Shown here one piece after another: positions 14,793 through 23,792 of a DNA stretch of 64,000 bases (its first letter is position 1; each line of letters begins with the position of its first letter). The notes below the pieces were generated by a model. That model saw only the letters and a program-made list of their open reading frames with translations. It searched no databases and was not told the origin of the DNA. The stretch comes from Variovorax sp. PAMC26660. Lineage in GTDB: Bacteria > Pseudomonadota > Gammaproteobacteria > Burkholderiales > Burkholderiaceae_C. The stretch is from positions 806,001-870,000 of the forward strand of contig NZ_CP060295.1 of NCBI RefSeq assembly GCF_014302995.1. The letters run 5' to 3'. A program made the translations under genes and the position numbers.

Positions 14793-16888
14793 ACTCGTCC
14801 TCCAATGGCGGCGGTGATCTTGATGGTGCGGGAATCAGGTATCTCGGCATGCGAGAGCACCTTGAGCTGCGGCAGGCTGCGCCGCAGGAAACGGGACAGC
14901 AGCACGCGCAGCGAGTGCTGCACGACCAGCACGGGCGCCAGGCCCATCTGCTCCTGGCGCACGATCGCGGCCTGCGCCTGCTGCAGCAGGTTGTCGGCAA
15001 TGCCGGGCTCGATGCCGCTGCTGTTGGTCAGGGCCTGCTGCAGCACGCCGTCGAGCGAGCCGTCCAGGCCGATCACCTGCATCTCGGTGTCGCCCGGGAA
15101 CAGTTGCTGCGTGATGGCGCGGCCCAGGGCCAGGCGCGTGAGCGTGGTCAGCTCGGTCGGGTCCTTGATGGTCGGCGCGTGCTCGGCCATCACATCGAGG
15201 ATGGTGCGCATGTCGCGGATCGGCACCTCTTCGTCGAGCAGGTTCTGCAGCACCTTGTGCAGCGTGCTGAGCGACAGCACCTTGGGCACCAGGTCTTCGG
15301 TGAGCTTGGGCGCGGTCTTGCCGATCTGGTCGAGCAGTTGCTGCACTTCCTGGCGGCCCAGCAGCTCGGCGGCATGGGTCTGGATCAGGTGGTTCAGGTG
15401 CGTGGCCATCACGGTGCAGGCATCGACCACCGTGTAGCCGTACACCTGCGCCTGCTGGCGCTGGCTGGCGTCGATCCAGGTCGCGGCAAGGCCGAAGGCC
15501 GGGTCTCGCGTGGGCGTGCCGGGCAAGGTGCCGGTGACCTGCCCCGGGTTGATCGCCATCCACTGGTTGGGGAAGGCTTCGCCCCGGCCGATCTCCACGT
15601 CCTTCAGGCTGATGACGTAGGTGTTGGGCTTGATCTCCAGGTTGTCGCGGATGTGGACCACCGGCACCAGGAAGCCGACCTCCTGCGCAATCTTCTTGCG
15701 GATGCTCTTGATGCGGCCCAGCAGTTCGCCCTGCTGCGACTGGTCCACCAGCGGGATCAGGCGGTAGCCGACCTGCATGCCGAGCGGATCGACCATCGCA
15801 ACGTCGTCCCAGGTAGCCTCGGCCATCTCGGCCGTGGGCGCGAGGTTCGCGGCCTCGGCGGCAGCGGCTTGCTCTGCGGCGGCTTCGCGCGGCTTGCGCA
15901 TCACCAGGCGGCGGCCCAGCCACACCAGGCCACCCGCGATCAGCAGGAAGGCCAGGTTCGGCATGCCCGGGATCATGCCCATCAGGCCGATGATGCCGGC
16001 CGTGAGAAACAGCACCTGCGGGTTCGAGAAAAGCTGGCCGGTCAGTTGGCTGCCCACGTCTTCGTCGGTGGTCACGCGCGAGACGATCACGCCGGCGGCG
16101 GTGGAGATCACCAGCGCCGGAATCTGCGCCACCAGGCCGTCGCCGATGGCCAGCAGCGTGTAGGTCTTGCCGGCCGTCGAAAAGTCGAGCCCGTGCTGCA
16201 CCATGCCGACCACCAGCCCGCCGATGATGTTGATCACCATGATGAGCAGGCCCGCGATGGCATCGCCGCGCACGAACTTGCTGGCACCGTCCATGGAGCC
16301 GTAGAAGTCGGCTTCCTGCGCGACTTCGGCGCGGCGCTTGCGGGCCACTTCCTCGCCGATCAGGCCGGCGTTCAGGTCGGCATCGATCGCCATCTGCTTG
16401 CCCGGCATCGCATCGAGCATGAAGCGCGCGCCCACCTCAGCAATGCGCCCCGCGCCCTTGGTGATCACCATGAAGTTGATGAGCACGAGGATGATGAACA
16501 CCATCACGCCGACCGCAAAGTTGCCGCCCACCAGGAAGTGCCCGAAGGCCTCGATCACCTTGCCCGCGGCGTCCGGCCCGGTGTGGCCATGCATCAGCAC
16601 CACGCGCGTGGAAGCCACGTTCAGCGACAGGCGCAGCAGCGTCGAAAACAGCAGCACCGCAGGGAAGGCCGCGAAGTCCAGCGCCTTCATGGTGTACATG
16701 CTCACCAGCAGCACCATCACCGACATGGCGATGTTGAAGGTGAAGAGCAAATCCAGCAGGAAGGGCGGCAGCGGCAGCACCATCATGCTCAGGATGAGAA
16801 TGATCAGCACCGGGCCGGCAAGCCCCTTGAACGGCACCCCGGAGAGCATTCGCGTCGGCAGACGCAACAGGTTTGTCATCGCGAACAT
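14789..16888 (-). CDS. flhA: flagellar type III export gate protein FlhA
   Basis: A 699-residue export-gate component of usual length. About eight membrane segments fill the first 330 residues, starting VLIILILSMMVLPLPPFLLDLLF. The FHIPEP-region equivalents are recognisable in LLRLSLNVASTRVVL and RIAEVGARFMLDAMPGKQMAIDADLNAGLI. A cytoplasmic domain follows, ending in RTIKITAAIGGRV. The start MFAMTNLL (16888) is preceded by GAAGG; the long upstream frame lies within flhB in another frame and is rejected. FlhA forms the nonameric ring that docks chaperone-substrate complexes. Confidence 0.97.
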   Translation of the reverse strand: MFAMTNLLRLPTRMLSGVPFKGLAGPVLIILILSMMVLPLPPFLLDLLFTFNIAMSVMVLLVSMYTMKALDFAAFPAVLLFSTLLRLSLNVASTRVVLMHGHTGPDAAGKVIEAFGHFLVGGNFAVGVMVFIILVLINFMVITKGAGRIAEVGARFMLDAMPGKQMAIDADLNAGLIGEEVARKRRAEVAQEADFYGSMDGASKFVRGDAIAGLLIMVINIIGGLVVGMVQHGLDFSTAGKTYTLLAIGDGLVAQIPALVISTAAGVIVSRVTTDEDVGSQLTGQLFSNPQVLFLTAGIIGLMGMIPGMPNLAFLLIAGGLVWLGRRLVMRKPREAAAEQAAAAEAANLAPTAEMAEATWDDVAMVDPLGMQVGYRLIPLVDQSQQGELLGRIKSIRKKIAQEVGFLVPVVHIRDNLEIKPNTYVISLKDVEIGRGEAFPNQWMAINPGQVTGTLPGTPTRDPAFGLAATWIDASQRQQAQVYGYTVVDACTVMATHLNHLIQTHAAELLGRQEVQQLLDQIGKTAPKLTEDLVPKVLSLSTLHKVLQNLLDEEVPIRDMRTILDVMAEHAPTIKDPTELTTLTRLALGRAITQQLFPGDTEMQVIGLDGSLDGVLQQALTNSSGIEPGIADNLLQQAQAAIVRQEQMGLAPVLVVQHSLRVLLSRFLRRSLPQLKVLSHAEIPDSRTIKITAAIGGRV

Positions 16889-16949
16889 TTCATAACCTTC
16901 GTGCTTCGCACTGCGGTGCGAACTTGCTTGGGGCGGCCCGGCGCTGCGT

Positions 16950-18092
16950 TCATGCAGCGTCCACGGAATATTGAAGATCGGCCGGCACCGGCAGATCGGT
17001 AGGTGTGCGGGGGGCGTCGCCGCCCTCGTTCTTCCAGCGCTTGAGCTGGTAGACCCAAGCCAGCACCTCGGCCACCGCGGTGTACAGGCCCGCCGGGATT
17101 TCTTCACCCAGCTTGGTGTGCTTGTAGAGCGCGCGCGTGAGCGACGGCGCTTCGAGAATGGCGACCTTGTTGTCCTTCGCCAGCTCGCGGATGCGCGCGG
17201 CGACCAGCTCGGTGCCCTTGGCCACCACGCGCGGCGCGCGCATGTCGCTGTCGAGGTAGCTGAGCGCCACCGCAAAGTGCGTCGGGTTGGTCAGCACGAT
17301 GTCGGCCTTGGGCACCTCGGCCATCATCCGGCGGCGCGCCATCTGCTGTTGTTGACGGCGGATCTGCGCCTTGATGTGCGGATCGCCTTCGCTTTCCTTG
17401 TGCTCCTGGCGCACGTCTTCGCGCGACATGCGCAGCTTGCGGAAGTAGCTCCACAACTGAAACGGTACGTCGATGAGCGCGACGATGAACAGCGTGGCCG
17501 CGATCAGCGCGCAGTGCTTGGCCACCAGCACGATCGCGTGCGGCAGCGCGTAGTGCGCGGGTTGGGCCATCAGCGCCATCACGGGCTCGATGTCGTTCAC
17601 GATGACCCACCAGGCCACGCCACCGATCAGTGCCGACTTGGCCAGCGCCTTGAACAGCTCGGCCAGCGCCTGCGCGGAAAACATGCGGCCGATGCCGGCC
17701 AGTGGATTGAGCTTGCCGAAGTTCGGCGCGACGGCCTTGGTGGAGAACATCCAGCCGCCCAGCATCAGCGGCGCGGCCACGGCCGCCACGATCATCATGC
17801 CGAACAGCGGGCCGATGGCCATGAGCGCCTGCAGCGCCATGAGCCCGGTCTGCGCCAGCATGTGCGAGGGATCGAAGGCGCTGGCGCGGTCGAACTGCAG
17901 GCCGCGGCGCAGCGCGCCGTTCAAGCTCGCGCTGAGCGACTCCGCCGCGAACCACAGCCCTGCGCTGGCCGTGCCCAGCATGACGAAGGTGGTGAGCTCG
18001 CGCGAACGGGCCACGTTGCCTTCCTCGCGCGCCTTCTCCAGGCGCCGCTCGGAGGCGGGTTCCGTTTTTTCGAGATCGCTTTCCTCAGCCAT
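16950..18092 (-). CDS. flhB: flagellar type III export switch protein FlhB
   Basis: A 380-residue export-gate protein with four membrane segments (about 35-55, 85-115, 150-170 and 185-210) and a cytoplasmic domain. The autocleavage motif NPTH is intact at residues 269-272, within IVLTNPTHFAVAL, so substrate-specificity switching after hook completion should be normal. The first residues, SDLEKTEPASERRLEKAREEGNVARSREL, are typical. It is upstream of flhA with a 61-base gap. A second, stand-alone FlhB C-terminal-like gene lies at 29113-29421. Confidence 0.97.
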   Translation of the reverse strand: MAEESDLEKTEPASERRLEKAREEGNVARSRELTTFVMLGTASAGLWFAAESLSASLNGALRRGLQFDRASAFDPSHMLAQTGLMALQALMAIGPLFGMMIVAAVAAPLMLGGWMFSTKAVAPNFGKLNPLAGIGRMFSAQALAELFKALAKSALIGGVAWWVIVNDIEPVMALMAQPAHYALPHAIVLVAKHCALIAATLFIVALIDVPFQLWSYFRKLRMSREDVRQEHKESEGDPHIKAQIRRQQQQMARRRMMAEVPKADIVLTNPTHFAVALSYLDSDMRAPRVVAKGTELVAARIRELAKDNKVAILEAPSLTRALYKHTKLGEEIPAGLYTAVAEVLAWVYQLKRWKNEGGDAPRTPTDLPVPADLQYSVDAA

Positions 18093-18225
18093 TCATGCTC
18101 CGAACCAGCACTGGCGAAGTACGCCTTGCTCAAGACCAAATTATTGAATCCGGTCGCTCGGAACAATCCGTCGATCAGGGCCGGTATCGCCCTGCAATTC
18201 GGACAATCGATCAGCTTGTGCGGGC

Positions 18226-18867
18226 TTAGAAGCCCAGGCTCTCCAGCAGGTCGTCGACCTGCGCCTGGTCGGTCACGGCATCGGGGTTGCCGGGCTTGAT
18301 CTGCGGGCCGTTCTGCAGGCTGTGCACGGCTTCCTGGCGCTTCTCGGGTGGCGAGTTGTCGATCAGCACCTGCAGCAGTTGCGTCTCGACGTCGTTGACC
18401 ACTTCCATCATTTTCTTGATGACCTGGCCGGTCAGGTCCTGGAAGTCTTGCGCCATCAAAATCTCCATCAACTGCGAGTTGATGGCGCTGGCGCGTTGCG
18501 GCACGCCGTCGAGGTAGCCGCGCGTGTCCAGCACCAGTTCGCGTGCATGGTCGAGTTCGATGGGGTTCTGGAACCATTCGTCCCAGCGCTGGCTCAGGCC
18601 CTTGGCATCGGTTGCCAGGGCTTCCTGCAGCGGCTGTGCCACGTCGATGGCATTGAGCGCGCGGTGCGCCGCACGCTCGGTGGTGGCGGCCACGTAGCTC
18701 AGGCGGTCGCGCGCATCCGGAATGGCTTGCGCGGCCTTGGCCACCTGTTTATCGAGCCCAAGCTCGCGCAGGCCCTCGCGCAGTTGGCGTGTGAGCTGGC
18801 CGATGCGGCCCAGCAGTTTTTCCGCGGTGTCTGTCGGGTCTGCGGCTCCCGATGCATCTAGAGTCAT
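18226..18867 (-). CDS. cheZ: CheY-P phosphatase CheZ
   Basis: A 213-residue protein phosphatase that accelerates CheY-P dephosphorylation. The long central helices include the catalytic region MEILMAQDFQDLTGQVIKKMM, in which the conserved Asp and Gln (DFQDLTGQ) are present. The C-terminal tail ends in DQAQVDDLLESLGF, the amphipathic CheY-binding helix. The start MTLDASGAADP (18867) follows GGAA; the longer frame runs into a Pro/Ala repeat encoded by the intergenic GGGTGC tandem repeat and is rejected. It is separated from cheY by a 462-base repeat-rich interval. Confidence 0.95.
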   Translation of the reverse strand: MTLDASGAADPTDTAEKLLGRIGQLTRQLREGLRELGLDKQVAKAAQAIPDARDRLSYVAATTERAAHRALNAIDVAQPLQEALATDAKGLSQRWDEWFQNPIELDHARELVLDTRGYLDGVPQRASAINSQLMEILMAQDFQDLTGQVIKKMMEVVNDVETQLLQVLIDNSPPEKRQEAVHSLQNGPQIKPGNPDAVTDQAQVDDLLESLGF

Positions 18868-18951
18868 GTCAGTGTTCCGTCGCGCGTTGTGTTGCGGATT
18901 GCTTGTGTTTGGAGTGCCGTTGTTTGGGGCGCTGCTGTTCGGAGCGGGGTC

Positions 18952-18984
18952 GGGTGCGGGTGCGGGTGCGGGTGCGGGTGCGGG
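18952..18984. repeat. GGGTGC tandem hexanucleotide repeat
   Basis: About five and a half consecutive copies of GGGTGC. It lies directly upstream of cheZ (start 18867) and could vary in copy number by slippage. Confidence 0.85.
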
Positions 18985-19000
18985 TTCATTCGGGGCGAGT

Positions 19001-19088
19001 GCGAATGACACCAGGTGCTCCCCTCCGCGAATGTCCCCCGCTTCGCTCCTCCTTTATTTCGCTGCGGGGAGCACCTGGCGTCATTCGC
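19001..19088. repeat. hairpin element 1 with 23-base arms
   Basis: Arms 19001-19023 and 19066-19088 are inverted repeats matching at 22 of 23 positions, including the perfect 13-mer CCAGGTGCTCCCC. The 42-base loop contains the 37-base core 19026-19062 that recurs inverted in element 2. Confidence 0.85.
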
Positions 19089-19144
19089 ACAGGGGCACGC
19101 TGCTGGTGATCCTGCGATCAACAACCGCTCTGTCCAACGCTCGC

Positions 19145-19222
19145 GCCGATACGGGGCTCTTTTTCGCGAAATAAAGGAGGAGCGAAGCGGGGGACATTCG
19201 CGAAAAAGAGCACCGTGTCGGC
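19145..19222. repeat. hairpin element 2 with 26-base arms
   Basis: Arms 19145-19170 and 19197-19222 pair at 24 of 26 positions around a 26-base loop that contains GGAGGAGCGAAGCGGGGG. The central 37 bases (19166-19202) are the exact reverse complement of 19026-19062, although the outer arms of the two elements differ. Confidence 0.85.
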
Positions 19223-19329
19223 GTGAGTGCTGCCCTGAACGACGGCACCCCAAACAGCAGCACCCCAAACACCGCCCAGCCCTTCGCACGTCACGTACAA
19301 CGCGACGAACAGAAATGCGGGACGTCATC

Positions 19330-19728
19330 TCAGCCCGCTTCCTTGGCCAGCTTCTCGAAAATCTTGGTGATCTTCTCTTCCAACGTGGCAGCAGTGAAAG
19401 GCTTCACCACATACCCGTTGGCGCCGGCCTGCGCAGCCGCAACGATGTTTTCCTTCTTGGCCTCGGCCGTGACCATCAGCACCGGCAGCTTCTTCAGCTC
19501 GGGGTCGGCGCGAATGGTCTGCAGCATCGTCAGGCCGTCCATGTTCGGCATGTTCCAGTCGGACACCACAAAACCGAAGTTGCCGCCGCGCAGCTTCTCG
19601 ATGCCGGCCGCGCCGTCCTCGGCCTCGTCGACGTTGAGAAACTCCAACTCCTTCAGCAGATTGCGCACGATGCGCCGCATGGTCGGGAAGTCGTCCACAA
19701 CCAGAATTTTGATGCTCTTATCGATCAC
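19330..19728 (-). CDS. cheY: chemotaxis response regulator CheY
   Basis: A 132-residue single-domain response regulator. The acidic pair is Asp12-Asp13, the phosphorylation site is Asp57 ([12 protein letters not shown]), and the conserved Thr (VTAEA) and Lys (VVKPF) are present. Phosphorylated by CheA, it binds FliM to reverse flagellar rotation. It lies 27 bases downstream of cheB. Confidence 0.97.
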   Translation of the reverse strand: MIDKSIKILVVDDFPTMRRIVRNLLKELEFLNVDEAEDGAAGIEKLRGGNFGFVVSDWNMPNMDGLTMLQTIRADPELKKLPVLMVTAEAKKENIVAAAQAGANGYVVKPFTAATLEEKITKIFEKLAKEAG

Positions 19729-19755
19729 GATGTTTCCAACTCCACAGGTCGTTTT

Positions 19756-20841
19756 TCAAACTCGGTTCGCACGTTCGCCGAACGTGCGCAGGTGCGCCAG
19801 AACCCGGCGACAGATTTCACTCAAAGGGGACACTTCATCCACCGCGCCCAGCGCGATCGCTTCGCGCGGCATGCCGAAGACCACGCAACTGGCCTCGTCC
19901 TGCGCCAGCGTGTGGGCACCCGCACGCTTCATGCGCAGCAAGCCCTCGGCACCGTCCTTGCCCATGCCCGTCAGGATGATCCCGATGGCGTTCTTGCCGG
20001 CATGCTTGGCCGCCGAATCGAACAACACGTCGATCGAAGGCCGGTGGCGGTTGACGGGCGGTTCCTGGTCCAGGTGCGCCACGTAGTTGGCGCCGCTGCG
20101 GCCCAGCGACAGGTGAAAACCACCGGGCGCGATGTAGGCATGCCCCGGCAGCACACGCTCGCCGTGCTCGGCTTCCTTGACGTTGATGCGGCACAGGCCG
20201 TCCAGCCGCTGCGCGAAGGAGCGCGTGAAACCAGCGGGCATGTGCTGCGCGATCAGCACCGCGGGCGAGTCCGGCGGCAACGGCTGCAGCACTTCGCGGA
20301 TGGCCTCGGTGCCACCGGTCGATGCGCCGATGATGATCAGCTTTTCGGTGCTCAACAACGGGCTGCGCAACAGCGACTCCTGCGGCACGTCCGAAGCCGG
20401 CCGGGCCGATGCGGCATGGCGGCTCGGCAACAGGCGCGCACTGGCGGCCGTGCGGATCTTGCCGGCGATCAGTTCGGTGTAGTTGAGCAGGCCGTCGCGC
20501 ACGCCCAGGCGCGGCTTGGTCACGAAGTCGATCGCGCCCAATTCGAGCGCGCGCAGTGCGATCTCCGAGCCGCGCTCGGTCAGCGACGACACCATGACCA
20601 CGGGCATCGGCCGCAGGCGCATGAGTTTTTCCAGAAACTCCAGCCCGTCCATGCGCGGCATTTCGACGTCGAGCGTCAGCACGTCGGGGTTCGTGACCTT
20701 GATGAGGTCGCGCGCCACCAGCGGATCGGCGGCGGTGCCGACCACGGTCATGTCGGGCTGGCTGTTGATGATCTCGGTCATCACGCTGCGGATCAGCGCC
20801 GAATCGTCGACACAGAGCACCTTGATTTTCTTTACGCTCAC
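19756..20841 (-). CDS. cheB: protein-glutamate methylesterase/deamidase CheB
   Basis: A 361-residue two-domain enzyme that demethylates and deamidates receptor glutamyl sites for adaptation. The receiver domain has Asp12-Asp13 and phospho-Asp58 ([12 protein letters not shown]). The esterase domain carries the catalytic Ser in GASTGGTEA, His in [10 protein letters not shown] and Asp in GMGKDGAEG. The ATG overlaps the cheD stop by 4 bases. Its likely docking partners are the receptors that end in DWxxF. Confidence 0.97.
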   Translation of the reverse strand: MSVKKIKVLCVDDSALIRSVMTEIINSQPDMTVVGTAADPLVARDLIKVTNPDVLTLDVEMPRMDGLEFLEKLMRLRPMPVVMVSSLTERGSEIALRALELGAIDFVTKPRLGVRDGLLNYTELIAGKIRTAASARLLPSRHAASARPASDVPQESLLRSPLLSTEKLIIIGASTGGTEAIREVLQPLPPDSPAVLIAQHMPAGFTRSFAQRLDGLCRINVKEAEHGERVLPGHAYIAPGGFHLSLGRSGANYVAHLDQEPPVNRHRPSIDVLFDSAAKHAGKNAIGIILTGMGKDGAEGLLRMKRAGAHTLAQDEASCVVFGMPREAIALGAVDEVSPLSEICRRVLAHLRTFGERANRV

Positions 20842-21521
20842 CGGCTTCCTTTGTTTCCTGCCGCGGGCACCATGCGGGCCGCCACGACATTGCTTGTTGT
20901 TGTTCTTTCCGCCTCGGGTGATGCGCGCTGGCCCGACAGCCTGCGCAGCAGCTCGCCCTCTTCACGCTGGATCGACTGCACTTCGGTCTGCGCGCGCAGC
21001 TTGCGCACGATGGCCTTGCCGGTGGCCGGCAGAAAGCACACGCGGCGCGCGTGCGGGCCGCGCAGGTCTTGCGCCGCCACCTCGATGCGCTCGGCGCGCA
21101 GGTAGCGCAGCACGAAGTCGGCATTGCGGTCGCCGATGTTCAGCGTGGTCATGTTGGCCAGCACCGCACCGCCGCCGAACACCTTGGCCCGCAGCCGGTC
21201 GCGGCGTGCGCCCGCGCGCACCAGTTCGCGGATCAGCACGTCCATGGCGTAGGTGCCGTAGCGCATCGACTCGGCCGGATCGCGCGTGCCGGGTTCGCCG
21301 TCGTCGGGCAGCATGAAGTGGTTCATGCCCGCCACACCGGCTTCCACGTCGTGCAGGCAGGCGGCCACGCACGAGCCGAGCACGGTGCTCAGCACGGTGT
21401 CGTTGGCGGTCACGTAGTACTCGGAGGGCAGCAGCTTGACGGCCATGAAGCCGACATCGCGATCGAAGTAATGGTGGCTGGCCACCGAGTCGGGCGCGGC
21501 TGCGTTCGACGCTGCCGTCAT
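20838..21521 (-). CDS. cheD: chemoreceptor glutamine deamidase CheD
   Basis: A 227-residue CheD. The catalytic Cys is in [11 protein letters not shown], with the partner His in GMNHFMLP and the Thr in [19 protein letters not shown]. It deamidates receptor glutamines and may bind CheY/CheC-type proteins. The start at 21521 overlaps the cheR stop by 4 bases; the longer open frame upstream lies inside cheR. The C-terminal tail of about 25 residues, rich in Ser/Thr/Ala, is beyond the usual domain. Both cheD and cheZ are present. Confidence 0.95.
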   Translation of the reverse strand: MTAASNAAAPDSVASHHYFDRDVGFMAVKLLPSEYYVTANDTVLSTVLGSCVAACLHDVEAGVAGMNHFMLPDDGEPGTRDPAESMRYGTYAMDVLIRELVRAGARRDRLRAKVFGGGAVLANMTTLNIGDRNADFVLRYLRAERIEVAAQDLRGPHARRVCFLPATGKAIVRKLRAQTEVQSIQREEGELLRRLSGQRASPEAERTTTSNVVAARMVPAAGNKGSR

Positions 21522-22384
21522 GGCACACCCGATGCGCGTGTGCGCGACAGCTCGTACACCGTCTGGCCGAGCGACTTGAAGGCCTGGTTGACGAGCGACG
21601 CGTTCTCGGAATGCCCGGCGAACAACAGGCCGTTGGTCTTGAGCAGCGGCGCGAAGCGGTCGAGCACCTTCTTTTGCGTCGGCTTGTCGAAGTAGATCAT
21701 CACGTTGCGGCAGAAGATCGCGTCGACGGGCTCCTTCACCGACCACGAGGTGTCGAGAAGGTTGAGCCGCGAGAACTTGACGAGCGCCGCGACTTCGGGG
21801 CGCACGCGTACCTTGCCGGCATTCGCGCCCGTGCCCTTGTTGAAGAAGCGCCGCAGCCGCTCGGGCGACATGCGCGCGACCTGCTCGGTGGTGAACACGC
21901 CAGCCGAGGCCTTGGCCAGCACGGCGGTGTCGATGTCGGTGGCGATCACGCGGGCCGAACCCGCGCGCTCACCAAGCGCCTCCATCAGCGTGATGGCGAT
22001 CGAATAGGGCTCTTCCCCCGTCGAGGCCGCCGCGCACCACACGGTGATCGGCTGCGGCATCTTGCGCACGTGCTCGGCCAGCGCGGGAAAGTGATGCGCC
22101 TCGCGGAAGAACGAGGTCAGGTTGGTGGTGAGCGAGTTGATGAACAACTGCCACTCCTGCCCGTCGTGACTGGCTTCGAGCAAGTCCAGATAGGTCGTGA
22201 ACTCCGGGAGCTGAAGCTCCCGCAGGCGACGCGAGAGCCGGCTGTACACCATCTGCCGCTTCTGCTCGCCCAGGGCAATGCCAGCACGGTGATGAATGAG
22301 GGTCCGGATTCTGGAGAAGTCGTTGTCGGTAAAAAGGAACTCAGTAGTCACAGCCAGCCTGGAAGCATGGCTTTCAATGTACAT
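21518..22384 (-). CDS. cheR: chemotaxis protein methyltransferase CheR
   Basis: A SAM-dependent enzyme of 288 residues with this start, which methylates glutamates on chemoreceptors. The N-terminal helical domain ([23 protein letters not shown]) is followed by the methyltransferase domain with [17 protein letters not shown] (SAM binding), [10 protein letters not shown] and [15 protein letters not shown] choose the ATG giving MYIESHAS; a TTG six codons upstream and a GTG giving VTTEFLF are possible alternatives. It overlaps cheD by 4 bases. An EAL/HDOD-like gene precedes it instead of the usual cheW or receptor gene. Confidence 0.95.
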   Translation of the reverse strand: MYIESHASRLAVTTEFLFTDNDFSRIRTLIHHRAGIALGEQKRQMVYSRLSRRLRELQLPEFTTYLDLLEASHDGQEWQLFINSLTTNLTSFFREAHHFPALAEHVRKMPQPITVWCAAASTGEEPYSIAITLMEALGERAGSARVIATDIDTAVLAKASAGVFTTEQVARMSPERLRRFFNKGTGANAGKVRVRPEVAALVKFSRLNLLDTSWSVKEPVDAIFCRNVMIYFDKPTQKKVLDRFAPLLKTNGLLFAGHSENASLVNQAFKSLGQTVYELSRTRASGVP

Positions 22385-22441
22385 AGCGGGCGCCGTTTCC
22401 AATGGCCCGATCAGACGCGCAAAAGCCCTGCACTTCCGGGG

Positions 22442-23770
22442 TCATGCGGCAGCATCCGTGGTGGCCGGGCTCGCATCGAGCGACCACACGAGCGCCGCCA
22501 GTTGCGCCGCATTGACCTGCGACGCACCGAGGAACAGCGCCTCCGACAGACGCGGCGCGCGGCCGTCGTCCATCTCGCAGCTTTCGGCCAACGCGACGAA
22601 GGGGCCATAGAGGCCGCTGCGCGACAGGATGGCCTGCTGCACCGCCTCGGTAAGCTGCACCTTGCGCAGCACGCCTTCCATCGACACGCCCAGCAACTGG
22701 TCGAGCAGCGAGAACATGCCGGCCACGAACAGGTTGTCGGATTCGCTGGCCGGCAGCATGCCCTGCCCCATCAGCTCGACGAAACGGCCACGCAGGATGG
22801 CCTTCTTCATCATGAAGGGCGAGCTGGCCTTGTTGCTCGTGGCCAGCAGCAGCGACAGCCAGCGGTACAGCGGCGAGTAGCCCAGCATGGCCACCGCGTG
22901 GCGCAGCGAATGGATCTCCACCGCCATGCCGACCGAGGGCGAGTTGATGTAGCGCAGCAGGCGGTAGGTGAGCGCAGCGTCGTGCTTGAGGGCGCCTTCG
23001 ATGGCACGCACGTCTTCGTTGCGCTGGATCATCTGCATCAGCTTCACGATCAGCAGCGACTCGGGCTGCAGCGCGTCCTCGGCTTCCTTCACTGGCGGAT
23101 TGCGGAACGCACCGTCGACAAAAACATTCACGCGGCGCGCGGCGCAGGCGTCGAACTGTGCCCAGTTGTCCACGCGCGGCGCGATCAGTTCGACCGCGGG
23201 ATGGCCCAGTTGCACCTCGTTCTGCAGCCGCGCCACGATGGCGGCGTCGCCCGCGTTCACCTCGACGTGGGTGACGATGGCGCGCAGTTCGGCGTCGTCC
23301 GGCAACGCCGGTGCGCCGCACAGCATGAAGCCGAAACCCTGCTCGCGCAGGAACAGCAGGATGGAGCGCATGTCCGCGTCCATCAGGTCGTCGGCGCCCA
23401 TGCACAGCACCACGTTCTGCGCCGGCAGCGACTGCAGCTCGCTCTGGAACAGCGCGTCGACCGTCACGTCGACGAACAGCATCTGCGAGCCGAGCAGCCA
23501 TCCCTTGCCTTCGGGGTTCAGGTGCAGGGCCAGCGTGTCCATGAGCGCCTTGACGCCGGCACCCGCGTGGGCACCGGGCGCTGCTTCGCCCGCGGCGCGC
23601 CAGGCCATGCGGTAGCCGATGACGCGGCGCTGCCCATCGAGCAGCATGGCGTAGGCCACCTGGCCATTGGCGCCCGCGTCGCTCAGCACATGCGAAGCGG
23701 CCGCGCCGGTGCCCAAGCCATCGGGCACGGCGTCCCCGGACCCGGAGCGTCGGAAGAAATCGAACCTCAT
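22442..23770 (-). CDS. HDOD domain protein with degenerate EAL-like N-terminus, in the chemotaxis operon
   Basis: A 442-residue soluble protein. The N-terminal 230 residues look like a degraded EAL phosphodiesterase domain of the YuxH type: AYAMLLDGQRRVIGYRMAW matches the usual opening strand, but no EAL catalytic motif is seen. The C-terminal half is HDOD: LLIVKLMQMIQRNEDVRAIEGALKHDAALTYRLLRYINSP, then HSLRHAVAMLGYSPLYRWLSLLL. Such proteins lack enzymatic residues and probably act in signalling protein interactions. It sits between cheA and cheR in the same orientation, with gaps of 22 and 57 bases, so it is likely co-transcribed with the chemotaxis genes. Confidence 0.82.
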   Translation of the reverse strand: MRFDFFRRSGSGDAVPDGLGTGAAASHVLSDAGANGQVAYAMLLDGQRRVIGYRMAWRAAGEAAPGAHAGAGVKALMDTLALHLNPEGKGWLLGSQMLFVDVTVDALFQSELQSLPAQNVVLCMGADDLMDADMRSILLFLREQGFGFMLCGAPALPDDAELRAIVTHVEVNAGDAAIVARLQNEVQLGHPAVELIAPRVDNWAQFDACAARRVNVFVDGAFRNPPVKEAEDALQPESLLIVKLMQMIQRNEDVRAIEGALKHDAALTYRLLRYINSPSVGMAVEIHSLRHAVAMLGYSPLYRWLSLLLATSNKASSPFMMKKAILRGRFVELMGQGMLPASESDNLFVAGMFSLLDQLLGVSMEGVLRKVQLTEAVQQAILSRSGLYGPFVALAESCEMDDGRAPRLSEALFLGASQVNAAQLAALVWSLDASPATTDAAA

Positions 23771-23792
23771 GCGGCGGTCTCCGTCGGAATTC

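Larger units (their letters stand above)
18868..19329. repeat. repeat-rich intergenic interval between cheY and cheZ
   Basis: 462 bases with no convincing gene. It holds a GGGTGC tandem array, an outer imperfect inverted repeat (18921-18944 with 19248-19271, 21 of 24 bases) and two large hairpin elements. These share an identical 37-base centre in opposite orientation (19026-19062 and 19166-19202). The arrangement looks like a composite of dispersed extragenic repeats inserted into the che operon. Confidence 0.8.

Noticed and set aside
12315..15437. Open frame of 1040 codons on the plus strand opposite flhF and flhA
   Set aside because: Antisense shadow of high-GC coding sequence; composition is His/Gln/Arg-rich, no known motif, and flhF/flhA explain the region fully.
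18868..19011. Longer CheZ with a Pro/Ala repeat at its N-terminus
   Set aside because: The extension comes from the intergenic GGGTGC repeat, lacks a ribosome site, and the start at 18867 fits the family.
18952..19222. CRISPR-like array between cheY and cheZ
   Set aside because: Units are contiguous hexamers and two opposed hairpins, without equal spacers or cas genes.
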